A stretch of 64,000 bases of DNA, taken from an uncultured Eubacterium sp. (GTDB lineage Bacteria; Bacillota; Clostridia; Lachnospirales; Lachnospiraceae). Shown here piece by piece: positions 8,539-18,515 of this stretch. Every line of letters starts with the position of its first letter. Position 1 is the first letter of the stretch. The DNA is taken from positions 155,318 through 219,317 of the forward strand of contig CANDMI010000001.1 in the NCBI GenBank assembly GCA_947385775.1, in the 5' to 3' direction. The position numbers were made by a program, and so were the translations under genes. A model generated the notes under the pieces. That model was given only the letters and a program-made list of their open reading frames with translations. It was not told where the DNA came from and did no database searches.

Positions 8539-10554
8539 ATGAAACAACGGAATACAACACGCAAAACGACCGTCGGCATCGGCTTAAAGCTAACACTGGA
8601 AGTCTTTTTACTGCTGTTAGCCGTTTGCGGCGTATTAACGCTGCTTGCTTATAAACAAAGCGCCGCCATTATCCGCAAGGAAGCCATCACGAGCCTTGCG
8701 CACCGCGCATCGGAAAACGCGGACACTTTAAGCGAGCTTTTATCGCTGCGCAAAACCCAGATCGAAACGTTAGCCAGACGTGAGTCCATCACCAGCATGG
8801 ACTGGAGCGTTCAGGAACCAGTCGTCGTCGCCGAAGCAGAAAGGCTTGGCTTCGAACGCATCCAGATATCAGACTTAAACGGGGACACCCATGTACCGGG
8901 GCAGGAAGTGTACAATATTTCGGAACGAAGCAACTTTACAAGCGCATTAAAAGGCGAAACCTATATGACAAATCCCGTCCCAAGCGAAGCGGATAATAAA
9001 ATTATCCTGATCGTCACAACGCCGATCATTGACGAACACGAAAAAATCGTCGGCGTGCTGGGAGGCGTGCTTACGGCAGAACAGTTTAACGATATTGTAA
9101 CAAACATCCAGGTCGGGGAAAGCGGCTATGCCTTTGGCATTGACTCCACAGGAACCCGGGTTGCCAACCGGGATTTAGAATCGGTCAAAAACTTCCAAAA
9201 TGATACCGAAGTTTACGCGGGCCAGGCCGAGTACAAGGACTATTTAAACGTATTAAGCAAAATGCAGGCAGCAGAAAGCGGTACGGGCGAATATACCTTT
9301 GAGGGCGCAAAGTACCTATGCGCATACGCCCCGATCAATTCCTCCACCTGGTCGCTTGCACTGGCCTATCCGACAAAAGAGGCTTTATCCGATGTCACCG
9401 CCCTTCGTAACAAGCTGGTGTTTGTGACCATCGCCGCTTTGATCGCGGGCGCCGTCATCGCGATCTTAATCTCGGGCGCCTTCCGCCGCCCGCTGCATGC
9501 GATCCGTATCCACGCAGCCGAGCTTTCCAGGGGCAACCTGACCCACCGCATACGCTCAAAGCGAAAGGATGAATTTGGCGCGGTATGCCATGACTTAGAC
9601 GAAGCCACAAAGCAAATGCAGGAGGTTATGACAGAGATCATCCAAAATACGTCCAACGTCACCTCCTCCAGCAGGCAATTATGCGAAACCACCCAGGAGA
9701 TCACGTCCCAGATGGATTCCATCGGCGCCTCCACTGACTCTGTCGTAAACAGCAGTAACCACAATCTGGTTTCCGTAGAAAACCTAAACACGATTATGGA
9801 AAAGATCACCGGCTTTATGGAAACCCTCAACAACAAGGCCCAGGAACAAAGCCAGAACGCGGAAGAATGCAAAAAGAAAGCCTACCTGATACAAAACGAA
9901 GCCCAGGACGCGATCTCAACCAGCCGGGAAATTTATAAAACCCAGCATGACAAGATCAGCCAGAGCCTGGAAGCAGGCAAGGTAGTGGCCGAGATCCGCG
10001 CCCTCACCAATGTCATTGCCAATATTTCGGAGGAAACAAACCTGCTGGCCTTAAACGCGTCCATCGAAGCCGCCCGCGCCGGTGAAATGGGCAAAGGCTT
10101 TGCGGTCGTTGCCGGAGAGGTGGGCCAGCTTGCGGAAGAAACCGCCAAAAGCATTTCTTCGATTCAGGCCACTGTGGAAAAGGTAGAGGACGCATTTGCC
10201 GAATTATCCGCAAACGGACAGGCATTATTAGACTTTATCGACGAAAAGATCCAGCCGCAATTAAACGGCTACTTAAAAACCGGAGAAAACTATTACGAGG
10301 ATTCCGACCAGATTTCTCAAATGTCCGAGTTGATCTTAAATATGGTTAACGAAGTGCAGTCCGCCATCCAGGAAGCCGACGCTGCTATCCGGGACGTAGA
10401 AGAAAGCACGAACGATTCCTTACATAACACCGTAACGATGCAAGACAACATCTCCGGCTGTTCCCAGGCGATGCAGGACGCTACACAGACATCCGTATCT
10501 CTGGCAAGCTTAGCAGAGCAGCTTTCGGACGCGGCGATGAAATTTGATTCCTAA
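8539..10554 (+). CDS. Methyl-accepting chemotaxis protein with extracellular Cache sensor
   Basis: Transmembrane chemoreceptor of 671 residues. TM1 is near residues 16-38, then an extracellular region of about 250 residues fits a double Cache (dCache_1) ligand sensor. TM2 is near 292-313, followed by a HAMP segment and the cytoplasmic signalling helices. The CheA/CheW-binding hairpin tip is recognisable ([20 protein letters not shown] near residue 500). The ligand is unknown. A strong terminator follows 28 bases after the stop. No sigma-28 box was found upstream, although chemoreceptors often have one. The gene points towards the convergent PocR/MCP hybrid gene. Confidence 0.92.
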   Translation: MKQRNTTRKTTVGIGLKLTLEVFLLLLAVCGVLTLLAYKQSAAIIRKEAITSLAHRASENADTLSELLSLRKTQIETLARRESITSMDWSVQEPVVVAEAERLGFERIQISDLNGDTHVPGQEVYNISERSNFTSALKGETYMTNPVPSEADNKIILIVTTPIIDEHEKIVGVLGGVLTAEQFNDIVTNIQVGESGYAFGIDSTGTRVANRDLESVKNFQNDTEVYAGQAEYKDYLNVLSKMQAAESGTGEYTFEGAKYLCAYAPINSSTWSLALAYPTKEALSDVTALRNKLVFVTIAALIAGAVIAILISGAFRRPLHAIRIHAAELSRGNLTHRIRSKRKDEFGAVCHDLDEATKQMQEVMTEIIQNTSNVTSSSRQLCETTQEITSQMDSIGASTDSVVNSSNHNLVSVENLNTIMEKITGFMETLNNKAQEQSQNAEECKKKAYLIQNEAQDAISTSREIYKTQHDKISQSLEAGKVVAEIRALTNVIANISEETNLLALNASIEAARAGEMGKGFAVVAGEVGQLAEETAKSISSIQATVEKVEDAFAELSANGQALLDFIDEKIQPQLNGYLKTGENYYEDSDQISQMSELILNMVNEVQSAIQEADAAIRDVEESTNDSLHNTVTMQDNISGCSQAMQDATQTSVSLASLAEQLSDAAMKFDS

Positions 10555-10582
10555 AGCATGTTTGAAAATACTTTCTAAAAAG

Positions 10583-10647
10583 AAAAAGCAGCCGCACGGC
10601 CCTGTATTTCTATAAAAAAATACAAGACGGCGCGGCTGCTTTTTTTG
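10583..10647 (+). terminator. Rho-independent terminator after the chemoreceptor gene (may work in both directions)
   Basis: AAAAAGCAGCCGC pairs with GCGGCTGCTTTTTTT around a loop containing a second small stem. A-rich and T-rich flanks on the two sides allow bidirectional use with the convergent gene at 10741. Confidence 0.85.
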
Positions 10648-10740
10648 AATGAAAGTCCTTTAAATAAAATCCTCTAATGAAAGAATGTCCTCTAAACAAA
10701 TCCATTTAAATCAAATCCATTCAAATAAATTCATCTGGAA

Positions 10741-11541
10741 TCATCCACGATCATCCGCAGTTATATCATGTTGGTTTAAGCTTAATATCGTTGATGTAAC
10801 CATGTCCAAGGCTTCTTTGATCGATATGCTGGCATCCGCCATTCGAAACGCAAGCTTTTGCACCTCTACGGCAACAACCGAAAAGCCTCTGCCTAAATCT
10901 CCGGCACGCGCCGCTTCTATGCTGGCATTTAACGCAAGCATCTTCTGGCGGTGGCTGAAGCCTTCGATCAGCTTTGTTTTCTCATTTGCAAGCACAATTT
11001 GATCTGCCGCGTTGCTGATCCCGGTCCTTAATTTTTCAAGAATTTTTTTATTCATACTGGACGTGTAGCTTGCGCGCACAAACATATTGATCACATCGCC
11101 CAGCAAATTTGCGGAAGCTTCTATTTCCTGCTGAGTCTTTATTTTCACCTGTTTTAAGGCTTTTATATATTTCTCTTCATTGATCCCAAGCTCCCTTGCC
11201 GTTTCCCGGAATTTTTCCTCATCCGGCGCTTCCGGCAATACCTGCCCGCCAATGACGCTTCCTAAAACCGTGCCATCCTCCAAGGTGATCGGTATTCCAA
11301 AATCCACCAGGCCGGCATGACAATGATATACTCCTTTCCCTTCTCTGTCATTTTTTTCACAACGCTTACAGCCTTCCGCGCGTCCTCTGGTCAGCTTAAT
11401 GCAAAAATCCGTGAAGTTATAGCAATCACTGATATAGTTCCCGTCCTCGCCCACGGCAACCGTCGCAAGCCCCGTGCTTCCCGCCCAGTTGCACATAATC
11501 TCTTCGAATTTTTTCATGTCGCAGAAATCCTGGATTTTCAT
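10741..11541 (-). CDS. Cytosolic PocR-domain sensor with a truncated MCP signalling tip
   Basis: A 266-residue soluble protein. Residues 1-150 match the PocR ligand-binding type: an [20 protein letters not shown] segment, then [14 protein letters not shown] and [13 protein letters not shown], including the Cys pair CKRC. After a helical linker, residues 205-245 are the conserved tip of a chemoreceptor, [20 protein letters not shown]. There is no transmembrane helix and no HAMP, and only one short pair of MCP helices. It could connect a cytoplasmic metabolite to CheA/CheW. The ligand is unknown; PocR domains are linked to small metabolites such as propanediol or hydrocarbon derivatives. Confidence 0.8.
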   Translation of the reverse strand: MKIQDFCDMKKFEEIMCNWAGSTGLATVAVGEDGNYISDCYNFTDFCIKLTRGRAEGCKRCEKNDREGKGVYHCHAGLVDFGIPITLEDGTVLGSVIGGQVLPEAPDEEKFRETARELGINEEKYIKALKQVKIKTQQEIEASANLLGDVINMFVRASYTSSMNKKILEKLRTGISNAADQIVLANEKTKLIEGFSHRQKMLALNASIEAARAGDLGRGFSVVAVEVQKLAFRMADASISIKEALDMVTSTILSLNQHDITADDRG

Positions 11542-11722
11542 AGCAATCCTCCCTTCCCCCTATCGTCCCTATAATCCCTTCATCCCTGTTTATGCAATAC
11601 ATAATATCCAACTAACAGTTAAAACCACCTCCCCATTCTTCTTTTACAGCCTCCCCATTTTATGCCAATCTTTTATTTGTAATCCTTGAAAAGAGCCGTA
11701 AAAACACTTTTCAATTGAATTT

Positions 11723-11751
11723 ATTATAGCTCTATTTGGGTTGCTTCACAA
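11723..11751 (-). promoter_or_regulatory. Probable sigma-A promoter of the PocR/MCP hybrid gene
   Basis: On the minus strand TTGTGA, a 17-base spacer and TATAAT stand about 180 bases before the start at 11541. The rest of the 11542-11836 gap holds no gene that I can see. Confidence 0.5.
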
Positions 11752-11836
11752 GTGGAATGAGGGATTTTAGGCGGATACTATCGATTAAGTTGGAAAGACC
11801 GGCTGGAGTTTCCTATTTTCTACGCTTTTTTGTATA

Positions 11837-12973
11837 TTATCGCCAATATTCCTCGACCTTTTCCTTTGACTCCTGCATCGTCAGATTATAATTTACTGCA
11901 ATCCGCTGCGCCGTCTCCTGCTGTGTGAATCCGATTTCTTTATACGTTTTGACGGCTCCTTCCAGTCGACCCTCAAGCCTGCCCTCAAGCCTGCTGTCCT
12001 CCCTCATCTCTTCTAACGCCGCGCACACATTGACCGCCTCCTCTCCTTCCGGGTACTTTAGCTTTGAGTTTGTCGTGACATTGATAACCTCCGCCGCTTC
12101 CCTGTCCAGCCTTTGAAAATTTGGCTCTGACTGCGTCACTTCTTGCAGGCGGACTTTGTCCTTTGAATACTTAATATACAGCATCACCTCTTTTAGGCTG
12201 CTTTTAAATTCCTTTATCTCCTCCTCCGTCATCTGCCCCGGCGCGATCAGGTTCACATGATAGTCCGGCGCGTATCGCATGATGGCTTCGTCCGTTTCTG
12301 CGTACATTTCCTTTAATGACAATGGCCCATCCCATTCTTCCGGCCCCCAAAGGATCGTTAGCGTCACTACCGGGATCAGCCTATCCGTTTTATAAAATCC
12401 GCTTAAAAACTCTTCCGACGTTGGCTCATGCGTTCCGCTTCCTCTCTTTTTTTGCCTATGCGATCTTGCGGCTTTTGCGACCTGTCTGGAAAGCTGAATT
12501 GCGTCATAGGACATGTTCTTGACCGGCATCGCATAATTGATGTCATTCTGGTTCTCGCATCCCAGAGCGTGTTTGAAAAATGCTTTCTGACAGATGTATT
12601 CCACAATTTGTGGGAGATTTGTGCCAAATGAAGGGCGCATAGTGGGCTATGCAACCTGAATTTGGCGCAAATATCACGCAAAGTGGGGGATGCAGATGGC
12701 AGGAATGAATTTTCAAACACGCTCTAGTATACAGTATGCCACGTTCCCATCCGTCATCGCGACCTTTAACACATCCCTGTACTTTTGCTCCGGCGCCCCG
12801 GCTTCTCCCTCTGCGTATGGCACGATCAGCTCCGTCGCGTCCAGCTCCGACAAAGACTCTGGACGGATCTTTTGCTTTCCATGATATAGGTATTGGTTAA
12901 ACGCGTCCGCAAAGATCACGGGATTTTTCATATATGCTTTTGTGATAGTGTCTATTTTTCCCAGGTTATGCAT
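11837..12973 (-). pseudogene. Rpn-family nuclease/transposase-like gene interrupted by a MITE
   Basis: The N-terminal part (12973 to 12726) and C-terminal part (12563 to 11837) belong to one Rpn/PD-(D/E)XK transposase-like protein. Removing 12564-12725 joins YCI-L-GCENQ in frame, giving a 324-residue protein of normal family length. The insert adds 54 codons that include a stop right after its edge. The C-terminus has the coiled Arg/Glu-rich repeat EGRLEGRLEG usual in this family. Rpn proteins have been linked to RecA-independent recombination and DNase activity. Here the gene is split; a short restart product from inside the insert is conceivable but unlikely to be active. Confidence 0.85.
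12564..12725. mobile_element. MITE-like palindromic insertion, 162 bp
   Basis: Perfect 16-bp terminal inverted repeats AGAGCGTGTTTGAAAA / TTTTCAAACACGCTCT. The interior is also an imperfect palindrome (for example ATTTGTGCCAAAT against ATTTGGCGCAAAT, and GCATAG against CTATGC), so the whole element can fold into one long hairpin. No coding potential. Target duplication is absent or at most 2 bp (CT). The exact boundary is fixed by the repaired reading frame of the Rpn gene. Confidence 0.85.
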
Positions 12974-13087
12974 CCCCTTTCTGTAAAAATTCTCTTTTTG
13001 TGACTATCAAATTATTCTAATCTCTGTTTGAATTTATAGTTCAAGCCTTTATGACGCACCGAAAATACAATAGTAAAAAATTCGTCT

Positions 13088-14407
13088 TTAGTATACAACA
13101 AACTCGTCTAAATAATCGTTTAATAGCAAATAATTTTCGCCTTTTTTCAATCCCTTGTTACAAAGTATTTCATTAATCTTTTCTGAAAATTGCGGCGTAA
13201 CTACAACAAAATATTCTTCCCAATTTATAATTTCATCCGAAGGAACAACAGGTATATTATTTTTCATTTTATAATATTTATCTGGATCATTATCTATCAT
13301 AATATCTGGAAATAACGGATAGTTTAAAAGCTTTTCTCCGTTCTTTCCTATGCCCCATAATGCCAATTTCCTATCTTTTTTTAGTAAAAAGATAGCTGTA
13401 ATAGCCGGTAAAATCTCAATTATTTTCTGCTGTTTATATATCATGGAAAACAAAGTTTGAATCATATCTTTTTCGAAATCAGTAGCCTTATCCTGATGAA
13501 TTGGATAATCTAAAAACTTATCATAAAATAATTCTCCATTTTCTCTGTTCAAATATTTTCTCGCAATTTCAGCATTATTTTCTGCCTGGGACTTTAACAA
13601 ATCTATGCGTTCTTGCTTAGTAAAATAACCTGTAGATAATCCTTGTGAAAATTGATTGTTTTTCAAGCCACTGATTTTTTTTATTCCTCGGACTTGCTCT
13701 TTATTCCAAACTTCTAACGGATTATCTATAGTAGAATTACATATTTGTTTAATTTCATAAAAATTTCCGTTTAAAGCCAAATTAAGTCTTTCCGGTATTG
13801 TAAATTCCTCCCAATTTGGATGAATATCAGAATCAGGCAATGAATAAATAAAATCGGAAAATATGTCTTTTCTATCTCCTGCAAATTGCTCTTTTTCATA
13901 TACTCTCACAATGATATTCTTTCGCCCTATTTTCTCACTAATCTTTTCTAAATTATCTAAATAATTATTAGGAAGGCCCATCCTATTATTCATGTAACTC
14001 ATTATTGATTCATGCTCGCTTAATGTTTTTACGTCTTGATTATACATAGATTCAACTAAGCGATCCTGCCGCCTTAAATATACAATTACTTTAACATTTT
14101 CATGAAACTCCTGAGCTGTCGATAAAATATCTAATAATTTTTGAGGATAATACCAAAATTCTTCGTCTGAAATGATAACGTTATATTCCTGGAGCTCTTT
14201 CTTTATCATACTCCATCTTTTGTTTTTTCCTTCATCCCAAGTAAGCTTACGCCCGTTTGTCCAAATAGTAATTCCAGCCGTGTCCAAATATGGATAACTC
14301 CAATTGTATTTTTGTAAAACCTTGTTATTTTCATATAAAAATCGTTGTAAAGAAGTTGTTCCCGTCTTATGTGTACCGATATGAAACAGTAAAATATTTT
14401 TTTTCAT
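13088..14407 (-). CDS. Sulfotransferase-like protein with a C-terminal GxGxxG module
   Basis: A 439-residue, AT-rich gene. The N-terminus FHIGTHKTGTTSLQRFL (residues 8-24) is a typical 5'-phosphosulfate-binding loop, and VIVYLRRQDRLVESMYNQ near residue 108 fits the 3'-phosphate-binding region of PAPS sulfotransferases. The last 90 residues start with LALWGIGKNGEKLL and look like the Rossmann-type module also found in the genes at 18516, 20068 and 54888. It probably sulfates or otherwise modifies a surface glycan in the cytoplasm; the acceptor is unknown. Base composition is clearly lower in GC than the flanking genes, which suggests separate acquisition. Confidence 0.6.
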   Translation of the reverse strand: MKKNILLFHIGTHKTGTTSLQRFLYENNKVLQKYNWSYPYLDTAGITIWTNGRKLTWDEGKNKRWSMIKKELQEYNVIISDEEFWYYPQKLLDILSTAQEFHENVKVIVYLRRQDRLVESMYNQDVKTLSEHESIMSYMNNRMGLPNNYLDNLEKISEKIGRKNIIVRVYEKEQFAGDRKDIFSDFIYSLPDSDIHPNWEEFTIPERLNLALNGNFYEIKQICNSTIDNPLEVWNKEQVRGIKKISGLKNNQFSQGLSTGYFTKQERIDLLKSQAENNAEIARKYLNRENGELFYDKFLDYPIHQDKATDFEKDMIQTLFSMIYKQQKIIEILPAITAIFLLKKDRKLALWGIGKNGEKLLNYPLFPDIMIDNDPDKYYKMKNNIPVVPSDEIINWEEYFVVVTPQFSEKINEILCNKGLKKGENYLLLNDYLDEFVVY

Positions 14408-14541
14408 TATTCAAACCCGCCTTTCTACAATATAAATCAATCGAACTATTCACTTCACTAATTACACTTTTTAAAGCGTAATCCCAAAATCCATTCCTGT
14501 TAATTTGATTTTTTAACTCGATGAATAATTAATATAACTCT

Positions 14542-15490
14542 TTATAAGTTAATTTTTAGCAAAAAAGTAATTTTTCTAACAAACCTCCATTTGCTTATAT
14601 CAAATTCGCGATAAAGAGTCTGAGATAAATTACAACAATTTATTTTTATTTTGCATGCATTTTCCCATTCTTTTGAATAAATTTCTGCTGAAATTCTAAA
14701 AAAACAATGAAATATAAAATAATTATCTATATATGCATTTTCTTCATGATATTTGTATAGTAATTCTCGAGCTAACGACAAAATTTTATCTCCAAGCTTT
14801 GCTTTTATAAACCAACTTGATGCAATACGGGCATCTAACGGCGCTCTATCATTTATCTCAAGAACAAATTCAGAAAAATGTTTCCTTGTTATGTACTTTT
14901 GCTCATATTTTCTTATTATATGTTTAAGAAAATGTACATAAGAGGTATAACTATCTTCTGTTATTAAAATTATTCTCGCTTAAGGCATTTGTTTTTTAAT
15001 ACTATTATAACACGCTTTCACTATAGGCGTCATATTCTCAAATCCCTGAAACCAACAAACCCATATTATTTCACCTTCTTCAATAATAGATGATTTTTTA
15101 GATTTGTCTGCAAACGTAACAGCATAATCATAATATCTTTTTTAATACTTTATATGAATAGTAATTCCTTAATGCGTCTCTTACTATTAAATCATCTTTC
15201 GCTATATAATTTATAAAATAACGAACCACTATATCACTATTTATATCATTAGAAAATAATCGTTCATTTCCTAACATATCATATCCATTTTCGATCAAAA
15301 TTCTTTTTATAACACAATCTTCTAATTTAAATCTAGATATTATCTTTTCAGGCGATACATTATAAATTTCAATAGCTTCTTTGATTATTTCAGTTTCATA
15401 TTCACTACTTAAAACACATATATAATCATATTCTTGTTTATATATGTCTTGCGGTGCAATAACAGCAAGCCTAGCAACGATTTAATCCTA
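14542..15490 (-). pseudogene. Decayed glycosyltransferase (capsular polysaccharide synthesis type)
   Basis: Reading the minus strand in pieces gives one protein. First comes a half Rossmann module (DYICVLSSEYETEIIKEA, about 15470-15330). Next is the start of a capsular polysaccharide synthesis transferase (EIIWVCWFQGFENMTP near 15050), then the C-terminal part SSWFIKAKLGD...IDNYFIFH (14830-14700). Damage seen: a frameshift at an A6 tract (15138-15143 on plus), an in-frame TAA at 14980-14982, and loss of the middle that should carry the DxD/SDilR-GG-WiD region. AT-rich like its neighbour at 13088. No functional product is expected. Confidence 0.7.
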
Positions 15491-15542
15491 AAATGTTCAT
15501 AGCCATAATCTCATATATCTAAAATTATTACAAATCGGTAAG

Positions 15543-17144
15543 TTACACGCTAAAAACTGTCTTTCCATTTTTAATTGTTTCTAAAACCCGAATATCCTTT
15601 ATCCTCTCAACCTCCACTTCCAGCGGCGAATCACTTAAAATTACCATATCCGCCTTTTTTCCTGGTTCCAGGCTTCCTTTCTCCTTTTCCTCAAAATATT
15701 CGTATGCAGCGTTTATCGTCACCGCCTTTAGCGCCTCGTATACGTCAATTTTTTGGTTTTCCCCAATAACGTTCCCGCTTCGGCTGATACGGTTTACCGC
15801 ACACCATACAGAATGGAGCATATTCGGTTTTGTGACAGGCGTATCCTGATGAAAATTATACTTTACCCCGCTGCTTATCGCATCCTTAACCGGGCTGATA
15901 TTTCTGCCTCTATCGAAACCCAGATTTTTCATATGGACATCCCCCCAATACCAGACATGCCCAATAAATATAGAAGCGATCATATTTATTTTTGCCATCC
16001 GCGCCAATTGATCTTTTCGAACCGTCTGACAGTGGATCATAACCGGCCTTAAATCCGGCGCATCGCTTGCTTTATCCAGGCTCTTTTCATAGGCGTTTAA
16101 AAACTGCTCGCTGGCCGCGTCGCCGTTGCAATGGGCCAAAATCTGCCTGCCTTCTTGAATTGCCTGCATCACGTATTGTTCCACAGCCGCGTCTTCATAA
16201 TATGGATACCCCCGATACTGGCTCTCCCCCTCATACGGCTTAGACAACCACGCAGATTTCCCTTGCGGGGAACCATCCAAAATGATTTTATATCCGCCAA
16301 TTTTTAATTTTCCGAAATAACGATTGTCAAATTCCCTGTATTTTTCCATTAAGCATGCGCCGTTTGCAGCCGCCAAAGGATAGCATACGACATCCACCTT
16401 TAGCCTGCCATCCTTAGACATCTGGGATAACAAAGCCAGATCGCCTTCTGTAGTCGCGCCATCCTGCACGGTAGTAATGCCATTTTGGATATAAATATCC
16501 TGCATATTTTCCTGGATGGATGCGGCTGATACGCGAAATCTTTCCTGCACATGCCGCTGTACGAGCGCCATCGCTCCTTCTTCCAAATATCCGCTTGGTG
16601 CGGCGGCGTCTTCTAACCTTCCGATAAAGCCGCCAGCTGGATCTTTCGTATTTTCATCCACTCCCGCCAGCTTTAACAACGCGCTGTTTACACAACAAAG
16701 ATGCCCGGAAATATGCGTGATCATAATCGGAATGGACTCAGACGCACGATCCAGTGCAAATTTATCTGGATGACGCTGTTCCTTCAAAAAATTATGGTCA
16801 TATCCAAATCCCACTACGACATGCTCACTGGTAATATTTTGATCTTCAATATATTCTTTTAGCTTTTTAACTATTTCCTCAAACGAGCCGCACTCGGATA
16901 AATCGGCGGCCTGGGACATCTGCCCGTTCATTACAATGTGACTATGCGCATCTATAAAAGATGGCATCAGACACCGTCCCTTCAAATCAATGCGTTTTGT
17001 ATTTTTCGGAATATCTTTTAACACCGATTCCAATGAACCGACCTTTCGGATATACCCGTCCGACACATATACTGCCTCCACGCGCTGCGTGTGCGGCGCT
17101 TCCGCCATCGTTATAATTTTCCCGTTGTAATATAATTTTCCCAT
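15543..17144 (-). CDS. Amidohydrolase (YtcJ-like, amidohydrolase 3 family)
   Basis: Metal-dependent hydrolase of about 533 residues. The HxH site is in FIDAHSHIVMNGQ near residue 65, a second metal segment is AHCNGDAASEQF, and a later one is MIHCQTVRKDQ. The C-terminal EKGSLEPGKKADMVILSDSP is the usual end of composite-domain amidohydrolases. Relatives include N-substituted formamide deformylase and exoenzyme regulators, so substrate cannot be stated. The start at 17144 was chosen because GGAG lies 5 bases before that ATG; a GTG two codons upstream has none. It follows the glutamate symporter gene by 13 bases, so the substrate may be an N-acyl amino acid (inference). Confidence 0.82.
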   Translation of the reverse strand: MGKLYYNGKIITMAEAPHTQRVEAVYVSDGYIRKVGSLESVLKDIPKNTKRIDLKGRCLMPSFIDAHSHIVMNGQMSQAADLSECGSFEEIVKKLKEYIEDQNITSEHVVVGFGYDHNFLKEQRHPDKFALDRASESIPIMITHISGHLCCVNSALLKLAGVDENTKDPAGGFIGRLEDAAAPSGYLEEGAMALVQRHVQERFRVSAASIQENMQDIYIQNGITTVQDGATTEGDLALLSQMSKDGRLKVDVVCYPLAAANGACLMEKYREFDNRYFGKLKIGGYKIILDGSPQGKSAWLSKPYEGESQYRGYPYYEDAAVEQYVMQAIQEGRQILAHCNGDAASEQFLNAYEKSLDKASDAPDLRPVMIHCQTVRKDQLARMAKINMIASIFIGHVWYWGDVHMKNLGFDRGRNISPVKDAISSGVKYNFHQDTPVTKPNMLHSVWCAVNRISRSGNVIGENQKIDVYEALKAVTINAAYEYFEEKEKGSLEPGKKADMVILSDSPLEVEVERIKDIRVLETIKNGKTVFSV

Positions 17145-17157
17145 ATCCACTCCATCT

Positions 17158-18513
17158 TTATTTCCACTTAAACGTCTTAGCTCCCCATGACCTTGTCAGT
17201 TTTAAAATCACAAGATAAGCGGCAATGCAGACACAAAGCCCTATGATCGTATTGCGCAAAGACAGGCTTCCCGAAGCTAACGCCAAAATCAGGATATACA
17301 CCGGCGTAGAGCAAAGCATGACCACATTGCACGCTCCCAACTCAATGCTTGTCGTTGTCTCAAAGTTTGGATCCACAATCCTTAATAAAGAAATGCCGCT
17401 TGGCACTGTGCCTGTGCAAGTGCCGTATAATCCAAGCGTCCTTTCAAAATCATTGCTTCCTCCGATCCTGCAACCAAAGTAAAGGCTTGTAACAAAAGTG
17501 ACAACCGTAATAATGATCGAAACTACAAAAATCGGTACGATCCATCTTCGGATCACATTCACAGAAATTGCCATAAACGCGCATACGACAAGATAATCCG
17601 ACGCTAATCCTGTAATTTTGCTCTGCAATACATTTTCCTTAAGAAAATCTATCTTCAATGCCTTCATCACAGCTTTCACAATATAGGCCGCGTACATTCC
17701 GTTCATAAACATCATATTTTCCATCGACGACCCTAAAAAGCCAGGGATCATACCCAGGATTTTGGAAATGCCGACAGCCAAAACATAACAGCCGCCGATC
17801 AGCGCAAAATGAAACGCAATGGTTTCTATATTGCTGTTACAGGTGGTGTCCTTTACCATATATTCTGTCTGTTCTTCTTTTTTGTAATATCCCTTTTTTA
17901 TCCGCCCGTCAATTTGCCCGCAATGCTTTGCAAGACCTCTTTTTATCCCTGCTTTCGCCATTGGTATTCCGATCAAAAACGCCGCGACAAACCCCAATGC
18001 AGCAAACGTGATCGCTGTCATTCCAGCGTCCGCCCAGCCGTATTGCTCAAAAATCTGCCCGTACGCGGCAGCCTGACCCGGCCCCTGGCAAAACGCAAAC
18101 TGGATCAGCATCCCATAAACCGCATCCATTTGAAACGAGTTCCCGATCGCCATGATCACGAGCGTCGCAACAATCGGAGTCAACGCATAAAGCAGGCACC
18201 ATATCACTCCAAGCGCCGTTGCTCCTTTAAATATCTTTTGAAAGCTATTTGAGTCTTTTTCCGCTGTATCCGTCAAGCTGATGGATATAAAAGATACTGT
18301 AAATAAATTATTTACAACCGTGGTATACATATTCGTATCTGTCCCAAAGCCAATTCCCATGCCCTGACATACATTTACAAATGCAAACCCCAAAAGCCCA
18401 GCGATCACGCTGGCAGGAACAAGCATATTTTGAAAAAAGCTCACTTTCGCCCGCAAAAGCACACCAAGGCAAAGCATAATGCTTGCCCATCCAAATGCCA
18501 TCATAAAGCTCAT
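17158..18513 (-). CDS. gltS: Sodium/glutamate symporter family transporter
   Basis: Polytopic membrane protein of 451 residues with about ten hydrophobic segments in two inverted halves, matching the GltS family of Na+-coupled glutamate carriers. Family-like features include the CQGPGQAAAYG region in the first half and CTGTVPSGISLLRIVDP in the second. GGAGATAAAA directly precedes the ATG at 18513, which lies 2 bases after the stop of the TupA-like gene, so translation is coupled. The amidohydrolase gene follows. Substrate specificity is assumed from family. Confidence 0.85.
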   Translation of the reverse strand: MSFMMAFGWASIMLCLGVLLRAKVSFFQNMLVPASVIAGLLGFAFVNVCQGMGIGFGTDTNMYTTVVNNLFTVSFISISLTDTAEKDSNSFQKIFKGATALGVIWCLLYALTPIVATLVIMAIGNSFQMDAVYGMLIQFAFCQGPGQAAAYGQIFEQYGWADAGMTAITFAALGFVAAFLIGIPMAKAGIKRGLAKHCGQIDGRIKKGYYKKEEQTEYMVKDTTCNSNIETIAFHFALIGGCYVLAVGISKILGMIPGFLGSSMENMMFMNGMYAAYIVKAVMKALKIDFLKENVLQSKITGLASDYLVVCAFMAISVNVIRRWIVPIFVVSIIITVVTFVTSLYFGCRIGGSNDFERTLGLYGTCTGTVPSGISLLRIVDPNFETTTSIELGACNVVMLCSTPVYILILALASGSLSLRNTIIGLCVCIAAYLVILKLTRSWGAKTFKWK

Positions 18514-18515
18514 TT

